A stretch of 64,000 nucleotides of DNA. Source: Clytia hemisphaerica. Its lineage: Eukaryota > Cnidaria > Hydrozoa > Leptothecata > Clytiidae. Shown piece after piece: positions 11,806-23,400 of this stretch. Location of the stretch: contig CACVBU010000619.1 in NCBI GenBank assembly GCA_902728285.1, positions 1,373,963 through 1,437,962 on the forward strand, in the 5' to 3' direction. Made by a program: the position numbers and the translations under genes. The notes under the pieces are model-generated. The model ran no database searches. It was not told the origin of the DNA and saw only the letters and a list, made by a program, of their open reading frames with translations. The stretch's first letter is position 1, and each line of letters starts with the position of its first letter.

Positions 11806-13222
11806 ATGGCTACTGCTGGTTCTAATGATGCTGACTTTACTCAATGTTCTTTCCTTCAAAACAATATTGCCAATGTACCAGTGAAAAAGTCTTATGAGAA
11901 TTGGAAGGATGAGCGTGTTCAGTATGGAATGTGCAGCCTTAACTCTACTGGAAGAATCAAAGTACACTATGTTACTGGAAAAAAGATTTACCTTCGTGAA
12001 TTTAGGCTCCTTTACCTTCATCATTTGGCTATAAGGAAATTGCTGTATGATCCCTTTACAATGCGATGATTTGTTATTGCAAGTTGCCCAATGTATTTGA
12101 CGAACCCACAACTATATTTGTACAAGAAAGTGATAAATTGCATTTGATGTTGCCAGACATTAATAACATGAATGTTTACATTAAGCACACTGAAAATCAT
12201 GGTAAATTTCTTGTCATATCATCTCTTGTGAGGGTTGATTCAGACATTGACAGTGATTGGAGCAGCTCTGATAGTGATTCAGAACTCGAAAGTTTGATAT
12301 TGGATTTAATCCAATACAACATAAAGAAATTTCAAACTACAGTCAAATTGCTGTGAGCAAGGATCTCCACGATTTTACTAGAAAATTTTTCTTGATTTCT
12401 ATATAAGGTGTGTTTACTTGCTTAAAAACCATCCTGAAAATATGGGTGTATTTAAGTTTTTGGGCGAGCCTTTTTTTACATGCCCTATCAATAATACAGA
12501 TTCAAGTGTTCACTATGTATTACAATTACACCATTCAATTTTTGTTGCAATTTATATGAACAAAACCGTCAAAGTCTTCAATGCCACATCAGATGGAAAC
12601 ATTGTTTTAAAAAGATTCAGACCTCCGGAATCCTTTGATTGGATTGTCACAGTACCATTCAGCTTATCGAAACATTTAAAAAAGTATCATCTTGTTGCCA
12701 AAGAAAACCTGACCAATAAATTCACGTTGATTGATCTAAAAACAGGCGATATAGTGCTCAGTTATCAGTCAACTACAGAAAACCATGGTACACTTTATCT
12801 TAACTGGAATATGCATGAAGCAGCATTAGTATGCTGAGTTTTTAGAGGTCAAAACCATTGGATTTCATGATATCAGTTTGAAACACTTTGCAAGGTTAAC
12901 TTGTCTCCAGTCATTCAGTAAAGATCATTTGAATACTCAACTTTCAATGTCAATACAAGACTATCTAAGGAATTAAGGAATTAAAGGAATTTTATATTTT
13001 ATTTTTAAGGAATTAAAAGAATTACCTCCAGTGGAATCTCCAGGTGAAGTGAGGCATTTCCACCACAGGCTTTTGAATATCAAGGAGATGCTGCAACAGA
13101 CCTTGAAAATGAGAGTGAACTACACCACCAGATTTGTTTGAATATAAAGATGAAACTACACCAGAATTAGTTGAACCAGAGGAAGCTGAACCAGAACCAC
13201 CAGAAGCTATTGATATCTAGAA
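11806..13222 (+). pseudogene. Broken coding relic, WD40-like in part; gene not recognised
   Basis: Three consecutive same-strand frames look coding but are mutually out of frame. They are 11806-12070 (MATAGSNDADFTQCSF to DPFTMR), 12066-12356 (MICYCKLPNVFDEPTTIF, then a serine/aspartate run SDWSSSDSDSE) and 12418-12837. The third has repeats reminiscent of WD40 blades (NKTVKVFNATSDG, FTLIDLKTGDIVLSYQS). Downstream to about 13222, acidic and proline-rich fragments (EPEEAEPEPPEAIDI) appear in shifting frames. No convincing splice sites join them. I read this as a decayed gene or retrocopy of a protein I cannot name. A live gene with unusual introns remains possible. Confidence 0.45.
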
Positions 13223-13518
13223 CAAACAGTGTAGTCACAAACAACATCGAATCTGCAGAAAAAGTAATTCCTTTGCAATCAAGTTGAGGACACGAAATGC
13301 AATCAGTTGCAACTTTTTTGTCCGTAGACAGTAATGAAGAATTTGAAAAAACTTGTCAATGAAGTGCTCAAGTGCTCTGTAGACTTGACAAAATTCTGAC
13401 CAATTGAGTTATAAGATTATGTATAAAGGATGATATTATCAAATTTGCTAAATTTTATTCTCAGAAAATCTTATTTTTTTCCAATCCACCATTATTGTTT
13501 TGCTTGATATATTTCAAC

Positions 13519-13731
13519 AGATATCTGTTTCCCAATTTATTATGTCATCTCCTAGAAATATTGATCTGTTTCTCTCTGATGACGTCATCAGCTGGAGTGG
13601 GGAAACAGATAGCTTTAAGGAAAAGGTCTTTCCTAGAAAATCGGATCTGTTTCCCCATTTTTCAAAAAACGCTCTCTCCTGAAAAAGGCAAACAGATATA
13701 TTTCGGGGAAATGGGCTTGTTGGCTGCTTCT
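13519..13731 (+). repeat. Dispersed repeat 'CTGTTTCCC', copy 2
   Basis: Same-strand copy of 9612-9832, differing at scattered single bases. Retains GATGACGTCATC at 13578-13589. Confidence 0.85.
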
Positions 13732-14172
13732 GAACCCTTCTGAGATCTTTTTCTCGCTTCGCTCGCATTAAATACGCCGTCCAGTTTTCGACTATTTGAG
13801 AAAATGTCATGCTAAAGAGGAGTGAAATGTAGAAATGACAATTCTTCAGGAAAAAGCGGGAAAGTCACAAAGAATAATGCAACTTTGTTTTTATCAGATT
13901 TAAAAAGATAAATAATAAGTCAATTCTAAATTGCTTTTTTTAAACCCTTGTCATAACTTTTCGCGTGTAAAATGACGTACACAGTTTTTAACAGTAAGAG
14001 ATGGACTAATTTCTTCTCTTGCTTTTTATCGCCCTTTGAATTCTGTTATTGTTCGACAAACTTTAATTTTTATGTTTTGATTTACATTTGAAATGTTCTT
14101 TTCTATAAAAGAAACTTGTTTTGTTTTGAAAAGAATTCGAATGTCATTAATAACGATCGTTAACAGGTTAAA

Positions 14173-14454
14173 TACCGGGTGACCCACGAAAAAGTTCAGA
14201 CGTTTCTCGACGTCTTGAGGCCGAACAAATGTCCCAAAGTGCTTGGAGTTTAGATATTTAGAAAGTAGATATCCTGAATTTTGACTTTAAAAGCTCATAA
14301 GTAGAGAACAAGTTGGTCAAATTTAAAAAGTGATAGCTCAAATTTTAAGTTAGGTTATCTACTTTCTAAATATCAAAACTCCAAGCACTTTGGGACATTT
14401 GTTCGACCTCGAGATGTTGGGAAACGTCTGAACTTTTTCGTGGGTCACCCGGTA
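14173..14454. mobile_element. MITE with about 95-bp TIRs and TA target
   Basis: Outer ends TACCGGGTGACCCACGAAAA and its inverse. The inverted arms run to TTTAGAAAGTAGATA with few mismatches and enclose about 90 bp. TA at both edges fits a Tc1/mariner-like non-autonomous element. A diverged, interrupted relative lies at 52165-52660. Confidence 0.85.
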
Positions 14455-15708
14455 CATTCGAAAACATTTCAAACAAAAGAAAAGAGAAAAACAGGATCGG
14501 GGAAAGCTGGGGAGAAATTAAAATTACTAAATGTAGATGGGCCTTAAATTTCAAAACAAAGGCTGAATAAAGTCTAAACCGAGGCTAGGCTCTATCCGAT
14601 CTGTCAATCAAAACAAACTTATCGAGAACAAAACATTGCTTGCGAAATCGAAAGGCGCGAATCCAATAGAACAAATTTGTGGAGCAAGAGACTAAAAGTC
14701 ATAATTTTAAAACACAAACAAAGCGAAAACGAAAGTGGTGACACACAGACACACAAAGCACCGCTATTAATATATAGATTGTTTTGATTTGTGAATTTTG
14801 ATGCCGTTTATAGAATTTCACTTATAAATAGTTTAATTTTAAGAACATCAAGATTCTACAATTCTCGTTCTGTTTAAGTTATTAAGAATGACACATGAAT
14901 TGAACATCAAGTCAAGATTTCAAGACCAACAACCATTATTTTGAAATTGACAGTTGAGTAGATTCAAGTAATAGAGCTTATAAAATATATCACGATATAC
15001 CATTTGTTAATGATTTAAAAGTGCTTTCAGTTTGCTGCTCCGTTATTTCTTATTCATACACACTTGAGCGTTCTTCATTTTTATCAAAGATTTCCTTTTT
15101 AAAGAGTTGATTATTTACTTACCATCAGTTCCCTATTCTAGTTGTGATTTTGTATATAAGTATTTGACTATTTTGTTTATTAATGTTTTGTACTGAATCT
15201 TTAGTTTATGGTTAAAGTATGAATATTTTAAGATTTGTACATTTATCTCAGAAATTTCTGTCCTCAGAGAACTAATACCCTTTTTTTATATACTTTTTTT
15301 TAGGTTGACTTTCAATGAAATAGATTTTTAGGTAAATCGTTAGACCTTTTGTCAAAGCTCATATTATGTTAGAGTTCCTGAACTTATTGATCTCCAAGCA
15401 GATCTTTTGTACATTGCTATGTGTACAAGTATGTAAAGCATTCTGTTGCTCTGCAATAGGCTTTAACACCTTTCAGATGAGACCCAGTCTATGATTGTAT
15501 GAAAAATTGCTTATATGCATTTGTTAACAGCTGTGGCATTAACCTTGGGAGATCCTTATTTAGAAAAAGGGTAGAGCAGTCAGGATCTTTTCAGAGAAAA
15601 GCACTTTCTGTACTTGAATTTCCAATAAAATTCCAATAAAATTCATTTAAAAAAAGTTTTCTCTAACATTTTATCCCATTAATTTTCTTTATATTTCCAT
15701 TATTTTCT
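14455..15708. other. Gene-free stretch upstream of the SNX25-like gene
   Basis: AT-rich sequence without repeats I could delimit or frames that look coding. The promoter and first untranslated exon of the downstream gene may lie here or before it, but no motif identifies them. Confidence 0.4.
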
Positions 15709-15716
15709 TTATTTTA

Positions 15717-16312
15717 CAGGGGGGGGGGGCACGCAGTTACTACAAGACATGATGTGTAGTAAGTGCTTTTTCAACACTTTTTTTCAGGACCACCACCCTT
15801 TGCAGTTACTACACCTCGGTAGTAACTGTTTTCAGAAAAGATTTCCAGGTACCACCCCTGTTTTTGAGTGATATCATCAAAAACAGGCTCGAAATTACCC
15901 TAAATTGCGATTATTTTTCAACCTAAAGCCATTTTTGTGCTAGATTTTCTTTTAATTTACTTGGTTAACAGCTGTTGAGAACATTTTAATTATAATTAGG
16001 GAAAGCATAATTTCAAAGTTTGGTCTGAGAAAAATTTCAATTTTTTTTTCGTCCATATATAACAAAAATATTTTTTTTAACAAAGAATTTTTTCACAAAA
16101 AAATTCATTTTTTGTGAAAAATGTTGAAAGTTCTTTAAAAAGAATTAAAATATAAGCACTTACTACACCAAAAGTGCTAGTTTTAGTGTTTGGCACCACC
16201 CCCAAACAGCAGTTACTACACTGTGTAGTAACTGTTTTTATAACTTCTGAATACAGTACCACCACGGTAGTAAGTGTCATACTGTCTTGTAGTAACTGCG
16301 TGCCCCCCCCTG
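15717..16312. mobile_element. hAT-like MITE, 596 bp, 8-bp TSD
   Basis: Starts CAGGGGGGGGGGGCACGCAG and ends in the inverse, CTGCGTGCCCCCCCCTG. Arms of about 33 bp include AGTTACTACAAGACA. TTATTTTA is duplicated exactly at 15709-15716 and 16313-16320. CAGGG ends plus an 8-bp duplication fit hAT. The interior repeats AGTTACTACAC. It ends 118 bp before the SNX25-like acceptor at 16430. Confidence 0.9.
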
Positions 16313-16430
16313 TTATTTTATGCACATTCAGCTGATGACTCGAATTACGAGATGATAAGAAATACCATATTAATTCTAGATCTGGTGTAAGAAAATGTTA
16401 ATGTTTTTCTTGTTTCTACTTTATTTTCAG

Positions 16431-17400
16431 TTAATGAATAGAAAATGATTTTGATACAACTAGCAAATCGAATTTATGAGCATTTTACACAACTGGTGTC
16501 AAGACTTTGGGAAAATCGGAGAAATCCAAAGCTAACAATACCCATTGTGATTGCATTACTTTCCATATCTTATTCCACTGGAATATTAGAAGTGTTTTTA
16601 TCATGGGTGTTATTCATTTTAGTGGTCATTTTCAGTATACTTTCTGGGTTGGCAGTTGTTTTATGTCGTGGGAACTACAGAGAACCACCTGCACCAGTAA
16701 TAGAACCTAACCTGAAAAAGATAAACGAGTTGATGCAGAATCTTACAAAAAGTTACAATAAGCATTATTTTAAACAGCGTTTGGTTGTCTCTAAAGAACT
16801 TGATAAAACGTTACAAAGTGTCATTGATTTTATTGTTCGTGATTTTTGCTTGTCTTGGTTTCGAGATATCGGTAAAGATGAAACTGCTTTTGTGGAGATC
16901 ATCAATAAAGAGATATGGATCGTTATTGAGAATCTCCTACACCGGTTGAATGATGTTGATAAAATGAATCTACTTTGTAATGACATGATACAGTTGTTAT
17001 ATGACCATTTTCACGTGTTAAGACTATCAAATGCAACGTTGTTTCCTGGACAAACTAGCCCATTTCTTCTGCATCCATGTCTGAAGGATAAGACATCAGA
17101 AATCAAATACTTAAGGACGTGTGCCGAAGCTTTACTCTTCACCTTACTACCAGAAAGTGATTCTAATTGCGCTATTGCTCGATACATTATCAGAGAAATC
17201 ATTGCTGGGTCCATTTTCTTGGCAACTGCAGAATCGATCTGCGATCCAGACTACATTAACCAGACTTTAGTTTTGTATTTGGAAGATCGTGAGAAGATCA
17301 CTGAGACAAGGAAACAGAAGTATGCGTACGCAGAGACGTATGAGGAGTTCATCAAGATGATCAATACTGCTACTGATATCGAAACATTAAAACAAATCAG
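16431..17400 (+). CDS. SNX25: SNX25-like exon with start codon, membrane hairpin and PXA domain
   Basis: A strong 3' splice site (pyrimidine tract then TTTTCAG) ends at 16430, so at least one untranslated exon must lie upstream. The start used is ATG 16445. Residues 31-74 form two adjacent hydrophobic stretches (TIPIVIALLSISYSTGIL, then WVLFILVVIFSILSGLAVV), fitting a membrane hairpin. A basic RGNYRE follows, then a PXA domain ending in the conserved-looking NCAIARYIIREIIAG and YINQTLVLYLEDRE. The donor GTAAGT lies at 17401. A four-codon upstream frame begins at 16434 and its TGA overlaps the ATG as ATGA. Confidence 0.85.
16434..16448 (+). promoter_or_regulatory. Four-codon upstream frame overlapping the SNX25-like start
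   Basis: ATG AAT AGA AAA TGA begins three bases after the splice acceptor; its stop shares ATGA with the main ATG at 16445. This geometry could allow termination-reinitiation or leaky scanning. Confidence 0.5.
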
Positions 17401-20400
17401 GTAAGTTACAATGTTAAACGTTTTTCCGTCTCAACGAAGTATATATGAAGTATTTATTCATGTTCATTTTCTTTTCAGATATCATACAATAGCTGAGATT
17501 ATGCAAGCCACAGTCATTCACAATACGAAAGACCAACAAACACAAGACGGTTCTAAGAAAAAAGAAAAAATGAGTAAGAAAGAAGCTCTGAGAGAAAGAA
17601 ACCTCAAGCGCTATATCAACCAGTGCCGAGTTTCTAAGCTACAATGTGAGAAGCGTATACGCATGCTGGGTGGAATGGACTACAGGCGCTATGGACTGGG
17701 CCACGGCCAACCTCTCGGAGAAACAGGAGAAGGACAAAAGAAACCTTTGAAGCGTTCCAAGTCTTCAAAAGTGCTAGCGTTTGGTGATATCTTGGACAAC
17801 AGCTTGGCCAGAAGTTATTTCATGATGTTCTTGGAGCGAACTAACAACAAAAATCTGTTGAGGTAACAGCATTGTTCAACAAAGATTTTCGGCCTACTTG
17901 TTATATTTTCATTAAAATCTGTTTATTTACTCGCGTGTACTTTGGAAATTGCGATGTGATGCAAGGCATTGAATTTTGTAGTATTTCTTATCCGATTGAA
18001 TTAAATCGAACCTATCCTAATGCATAGACAAGAGGAGTAACACAGCATAGAAATAATCAATTACTTTTCAATGCTTAGGTAATCTTTCATTATTTCATCG
18101 TCTTTGTTATTAGTTTCTGGATAGGCGTCGAAAAATTGAGAATGATGGATCCAGTCGATTTGGTCAGTAATGCTTTGGATATTTTCCAAGAATATGTGAC
18201 ACCATCAGCTATTCATGTCATCAAGTTTGATACCCATCTTGTGCGGGGAATGGAAGAATTTATTTATGGTGAGTGCTTTCCATCAGTTTACTACGTTCAC
18301 TATTATATGGTGATGATATCACGTAAACTAATGGTGAGATTTCTGATATGGGGTCTAAACCCTTGTACCCTCTAGGGTACTATACCTATTTGACTTGGCA
18401 TGATAATATGATTGATAAAAAAAGTATTCTAGGATCTTTTTTCTAGCCTCTTTAAATCTAGTTATTCTCTGATTGATAACTCGATCAATTGTTTTCAGGG
18501 AAGAACGATGAACCGAAATGTTTTTACGATGCACAACAAATAGTGTACAACATTATGGAAAGTAAATTCTACGCAGACTTTGTGGTCAGTCACGATTACA
18601 CACAATTTGTATGCCAGTCAGAATCGGCCATGGATGAAATCAGAGCTCATCTAACACAAGAAGATGAAGATCAACTTCCTTCCTTTGATTGGAGTGATGG
18701 TTTCAACTTTAAAGAAAGGGTATTTTGGATTGTTGATAGAATAAAATCATATTATAAAACGAATAGATCACCATGTCGGGTCTTTTTACGCCGACTCTTA
18801 ATTTGTAACCACCCAATTTTGGGTTTTCACCAATTAATTCAAAATTTTACCCATTTTAAACCGGCCTTAATTCCGCCACAGGCTAAAAAATGAACGGTAA
18901 TAAGGTTCGGCGTGAAAAGTCTCGATATGGTATTTGATGATAGTGGTCTTAGAATCCACTCACTAGGCTTATAAAACTTCTTTATGATTAGTGATGAAAT
19001 TCGAAAGTTCAGTCGTAAACGTAAACCTAAAAGAGTTGGTACTTAAGAATAGAGAAGGCTTATTTTGAAGTTCTAGTCTTTAAGATTGGGGAAAGTCCAC
19101 CTTTTCCCCAAAGTTGCTGACGAACAGAAGTTCTTAGGTTTTTGTTCAACTGAAGTCGTGAACTACTCCTGTATCATAGTAAAGCGTTTTTTTCTCTCTT
19201 GTGAATACATTATATACTTCCGCTTATTAAGTTATGTCCACTCTTTAATTATATGGTTAGAATTTCCACCATGAAAAACTCTTCATTTTTCTTCTTTTCT
19301 CTTTTAGAGGAATGCTGAGATTCTGAAAGCAGGTATTTGGCTTTTCATTTTTATTATAATTGTCATTATAATTCTGCTTTCCTGGTTCATGCATAGTAGC
19401 TGAATGTCCATATTAGATCAACCTCAAATACAGTCAAAAACTTGGACCACATTACAGCTTCAGTAAAAACAAGATAAAACTTAATCTGAAAATTGATTTT
19501 GCCTTGGATTTATGTGGAGTCAGATCATAAACTTCGCTTCTCAACAAAAGCATCGTCAGAGTGTGATACTGTAAATGTTGAACAAATTTCTAGAAAAATA
19601 AAAAATCAAATAGCGGAAATGCAGTCATCAAATACAGTCATCATACATAAGTAATAGCTATCAGACAGTTGCGAGTGCAATACAAGAAATATTTCACGAG
19701 TTCCGAGATTTTTTTGAACAATATTTTCTGAGCCTTTAGGCGAGAAAAATATATGTAAAAAAAATCGGAACGAGTAAAATATTTCTGTATTGTACACGAG
19801 CTTGTGTCTGATAACTAGTTTATCGGTGATGCACTTTTTGTGTTGAAAAAAGCGCAAGGCAGTTTTGTAGCAAAGTGACGTTAAGGCCGGTCTCCACTTG
19901 CGCGCGCTTCAATCGCACTTTTCGAGAAAAGCTTCCATGCTATTGGTCAAAAGAAAAATGAAGCAACTCCATTGGCGCGATCTGACGTAACGGTTGGAAG
20001 AAGTTGAAATGTGTTCAACTTTTTTTTCGTGCGCGCGCTACATTTTTATGACGTAATCTTTTTTCCAAGCAAAAAGGATTGAAGCCAAAAAGTGCGATTG
20101 CAGCGCACGCAAGTGGAGACCGGCCTTTAGATTGCTGCTACCGCTACAATGCAACAACATCTTTTCGTCAATTCATATTTTGTACATGTAAAATACAAGA
20201 TATATTGTACTCTTTGTAACCAATCAGATTGCAGATATTTTTTGGATCGCCGATAAGCCATTTTATCATTTTCACTATATTGATCAACTAACCATCCTTC
20301 ATAGCTATGCCAACTGAAATTGAAGAACGAAACGAATATGCTGCTCATTCGTTACAATCACTTGACAAAAATATATCCAATAAGGTTTGTAACGTACTTT

Positions 20401-23400
20401 CCTTGAGGGAAATTGTTTCGTTGATATTTTTCACATTTGTGCCACAAGTGCCATCAGATTCCTATTTGTTTCTTCAAAATGTGTCTAAAAGTGGCAAAAG
20501 TGCTTACATTTTTTGCCACCTAAATTTCCACTGATCGTTTGTGCCATTCGTGTAAGTGGCAAATTCTCAATCTCCACCAAGCAAAAAACGAATTTGATTT
20601 GTTTTGCGCAGTTTGTGTGAAAAGTGGTAAACAAAATGGCAGCTTTCGAATGCATAAATACACTCTTCTCGAGATGCATAAATTTATTGTTGTCCTCGTT
20701 TTCAAACAGATTTCATTGCTATAAAATTACATATTCACAATGATAATTGTGTTGCTTACACCTCATGAGACATTTTGAATTTCAAGTACTTTTGTTTTAG
20801 AGTTAATGTCTGCCTTTTGGGAATTTAAATTGGTTTAAATGTATAATTTCATAGCAATGAAATCTGTTTGAAAACGAGGACAACAATAAATTTATGCATC
20901 TCGAGAAGAGTGTATTTGATTTTAATTTTGCATTAATTATCCGTCGCTACGTAACTAGAGAATAAATTTATTCAAAGATGGCAGAAGGCATAATTTATGT
21001 TGTACCGATTGAAAATGTAATATAAAGACGTAGAATAAGGCTCTGTTGCCGTCGGAATTTTACCTAGAAGGAGCACTATTTCGGACCCGTATTAGAAGGA
21101 GCGTGGTCTCGTTTTTACACATTGCATGATGCAAGTTAGCTGAAGAAGCCACTTTTCACACTTTTTAAAAATGTTTTAACTTGATGGTGGTAGAAGTGGG
21201 AACGAGGGTAAAAATGGCAAAGGTGTAAACGAAACAATTACCCTACTTGATATTGTATCGTTTCAAATGTTTAACTTTAAATTCGAATAAAGGCATGAAA
21301 ATTCTACCATAGTCTTCCATTACTGATTCGACCTTCAATATGATTCGTGCATGATACTGAAATTTCGATTCGTCGTTAAAGGTTTTGTTTTTGAATAAGA
21401 GTGATATCGTTTGCTTACTTAATACAATGTTAAAAAGCTTGTGAATTAAAAGTGATGTGTAAGCAAACGATATCACTCTTTTTTTTAACAAAACCTTTAA
21501 TTCACAAGCTTTTTCACATTGGATTGACACGAATGTGGAGCAAGAATGGTCAGAAAGAGGAAAGGAAAAACATTTTTTCGTTTATATCGACATAATCTAA
21601 CAGTAGGCAGGCACTATCTCGATATGAAATATGTGTCTGTATGAAACGGGAACACTTATGTAAAAATGAAATCTTTAACAAAACATTAACAAATGCTTTG
21701 GATTAAGATTGATCATGATAAATTTTCCCTTTTAGCTTCAAGCATTAGAATTAATCAAACGATCGTCTGCGAGCGTCGAGGTAAGCTCTTCTTGCATTCT
21801 TTTTGGTCTATAGTTCATTCAAATTTAGTAGAATGTTGTTCGAAATCTAAAAATCTTAATTCTTCTCAGCCTTTATTTTACGTGAATAAGGGGTTCTAAT
21901 TAGGTCCGGTATGTTGAAAGATTACGGGATGGGGCATTTATTAGGCACATGATATAATGCGATATAATAAACGCAAACAAGCCATGAGTATGATTCGAAT
22001 TTATAACTTTAAAGGTTTTTTTTTAAATAAGAGTGATATCGTTTGCTTACTCATCACTTTTAATTCACAAGCTTTTTCATGTTGGATTGACACGGATGTG
22101 GAGCAAGATTGGTCATAACAATAGGCAGACACTGAACTTTGTGTCTGATATAAAAACGGGAGCACTTTTATGTAAAAATAAAGCCTTTAACGATTACTAT
22201 TTGTTTTTTGTTTGTTTTGCGCACAGGAGCAACAAGAATTAGAGAAAGAGCTTGAACAGTTAAACACTGAACGAAGACAATTGGAATTTCATATCGAACG
22301 AACAGGTTCATTTTATTACATCAGTCATCATTTTCAGAATATTTTTTTTACCTTTGCTAGTGTATCCATAGGTTTGATGAAAGCTCTTTTTAAACAGCTA
22401 TTAACACTCCAAATTGTAATTATGAGCATCACGATATAAATTGATTAAGAAAGATCTTTAAAATCAGAATTTTAACAAGCATTAGTTAAAATTCTAGAGC
22501 TCTAACACGCACTCGATTATAAATGACTCTGATACTTTGCACTATTGAGTGCTTCCGACTGTGTGACTTGCTGACGGAAGATCTTTTTATCATATTTTAG
22601 ATTTATGGTGTGAAATGTTGGGCCATTGGAAAGCATTGATTTCTACTTCTCAGGTACATTAGATAGAAGGATTATAGTACAAGAGTACCTCCGTAATTTG
22701 ATTGAGACGGCCCTTAAGGAATCTTAAAACCCCCAAAAGCGAAATCACTTGAAATTGAATAGCCATTTTTCATGGTATACGTGAAACCTCCGCCATTAAT
22801 TACGTAAATTAATATGAAAACCTCTATTTTTTAAGTATCATCCAGACAATGGTCAGCCTGTGTTCTTAATATGCGTTTCGTGTGACGAAGGAGCAGAGGC
22901 TACACGAACGGATCATCAAGGCTCGGCTGCCACCGGTTGGATTGTGGCACGGCAATTAGATGACTTTAAAACATTGCATGATAAACTGAAGCAGGTATAT
23001 CCAGTAACTTGCGGGAGACGCGAATTTGTTTATAATAGTTTATTGGAATATCAAAAATTAGAATAATTGCATATTTTGTTACAATTGATAACTTGGTTTT
23101 TAACTAGAGCGTGTGGAACACTCACAGGAGAATAACTGGAGAATAAAGCTTATTTAAGAGGACATTCGATATAAAGAGTTTTGATTTGTGGAAATTAAAG
23201 TACTATATTGACAAAATAGATCTTTTACCGTTTCAGTGTTGTAGTTGGATGAGTAAAGAGTTACCAGTATCATCGAAAAAATGGTACAAAAAACATGAGT
23301 CTGAAAACCTGGAGTCGCTCAAAGGAAGCCTGCAAGAATACCTAACGGTAAGTCAGTCATCTAGCTTGTGTTTTTCTTCCCCTTCACGTACCCTTTTCGT

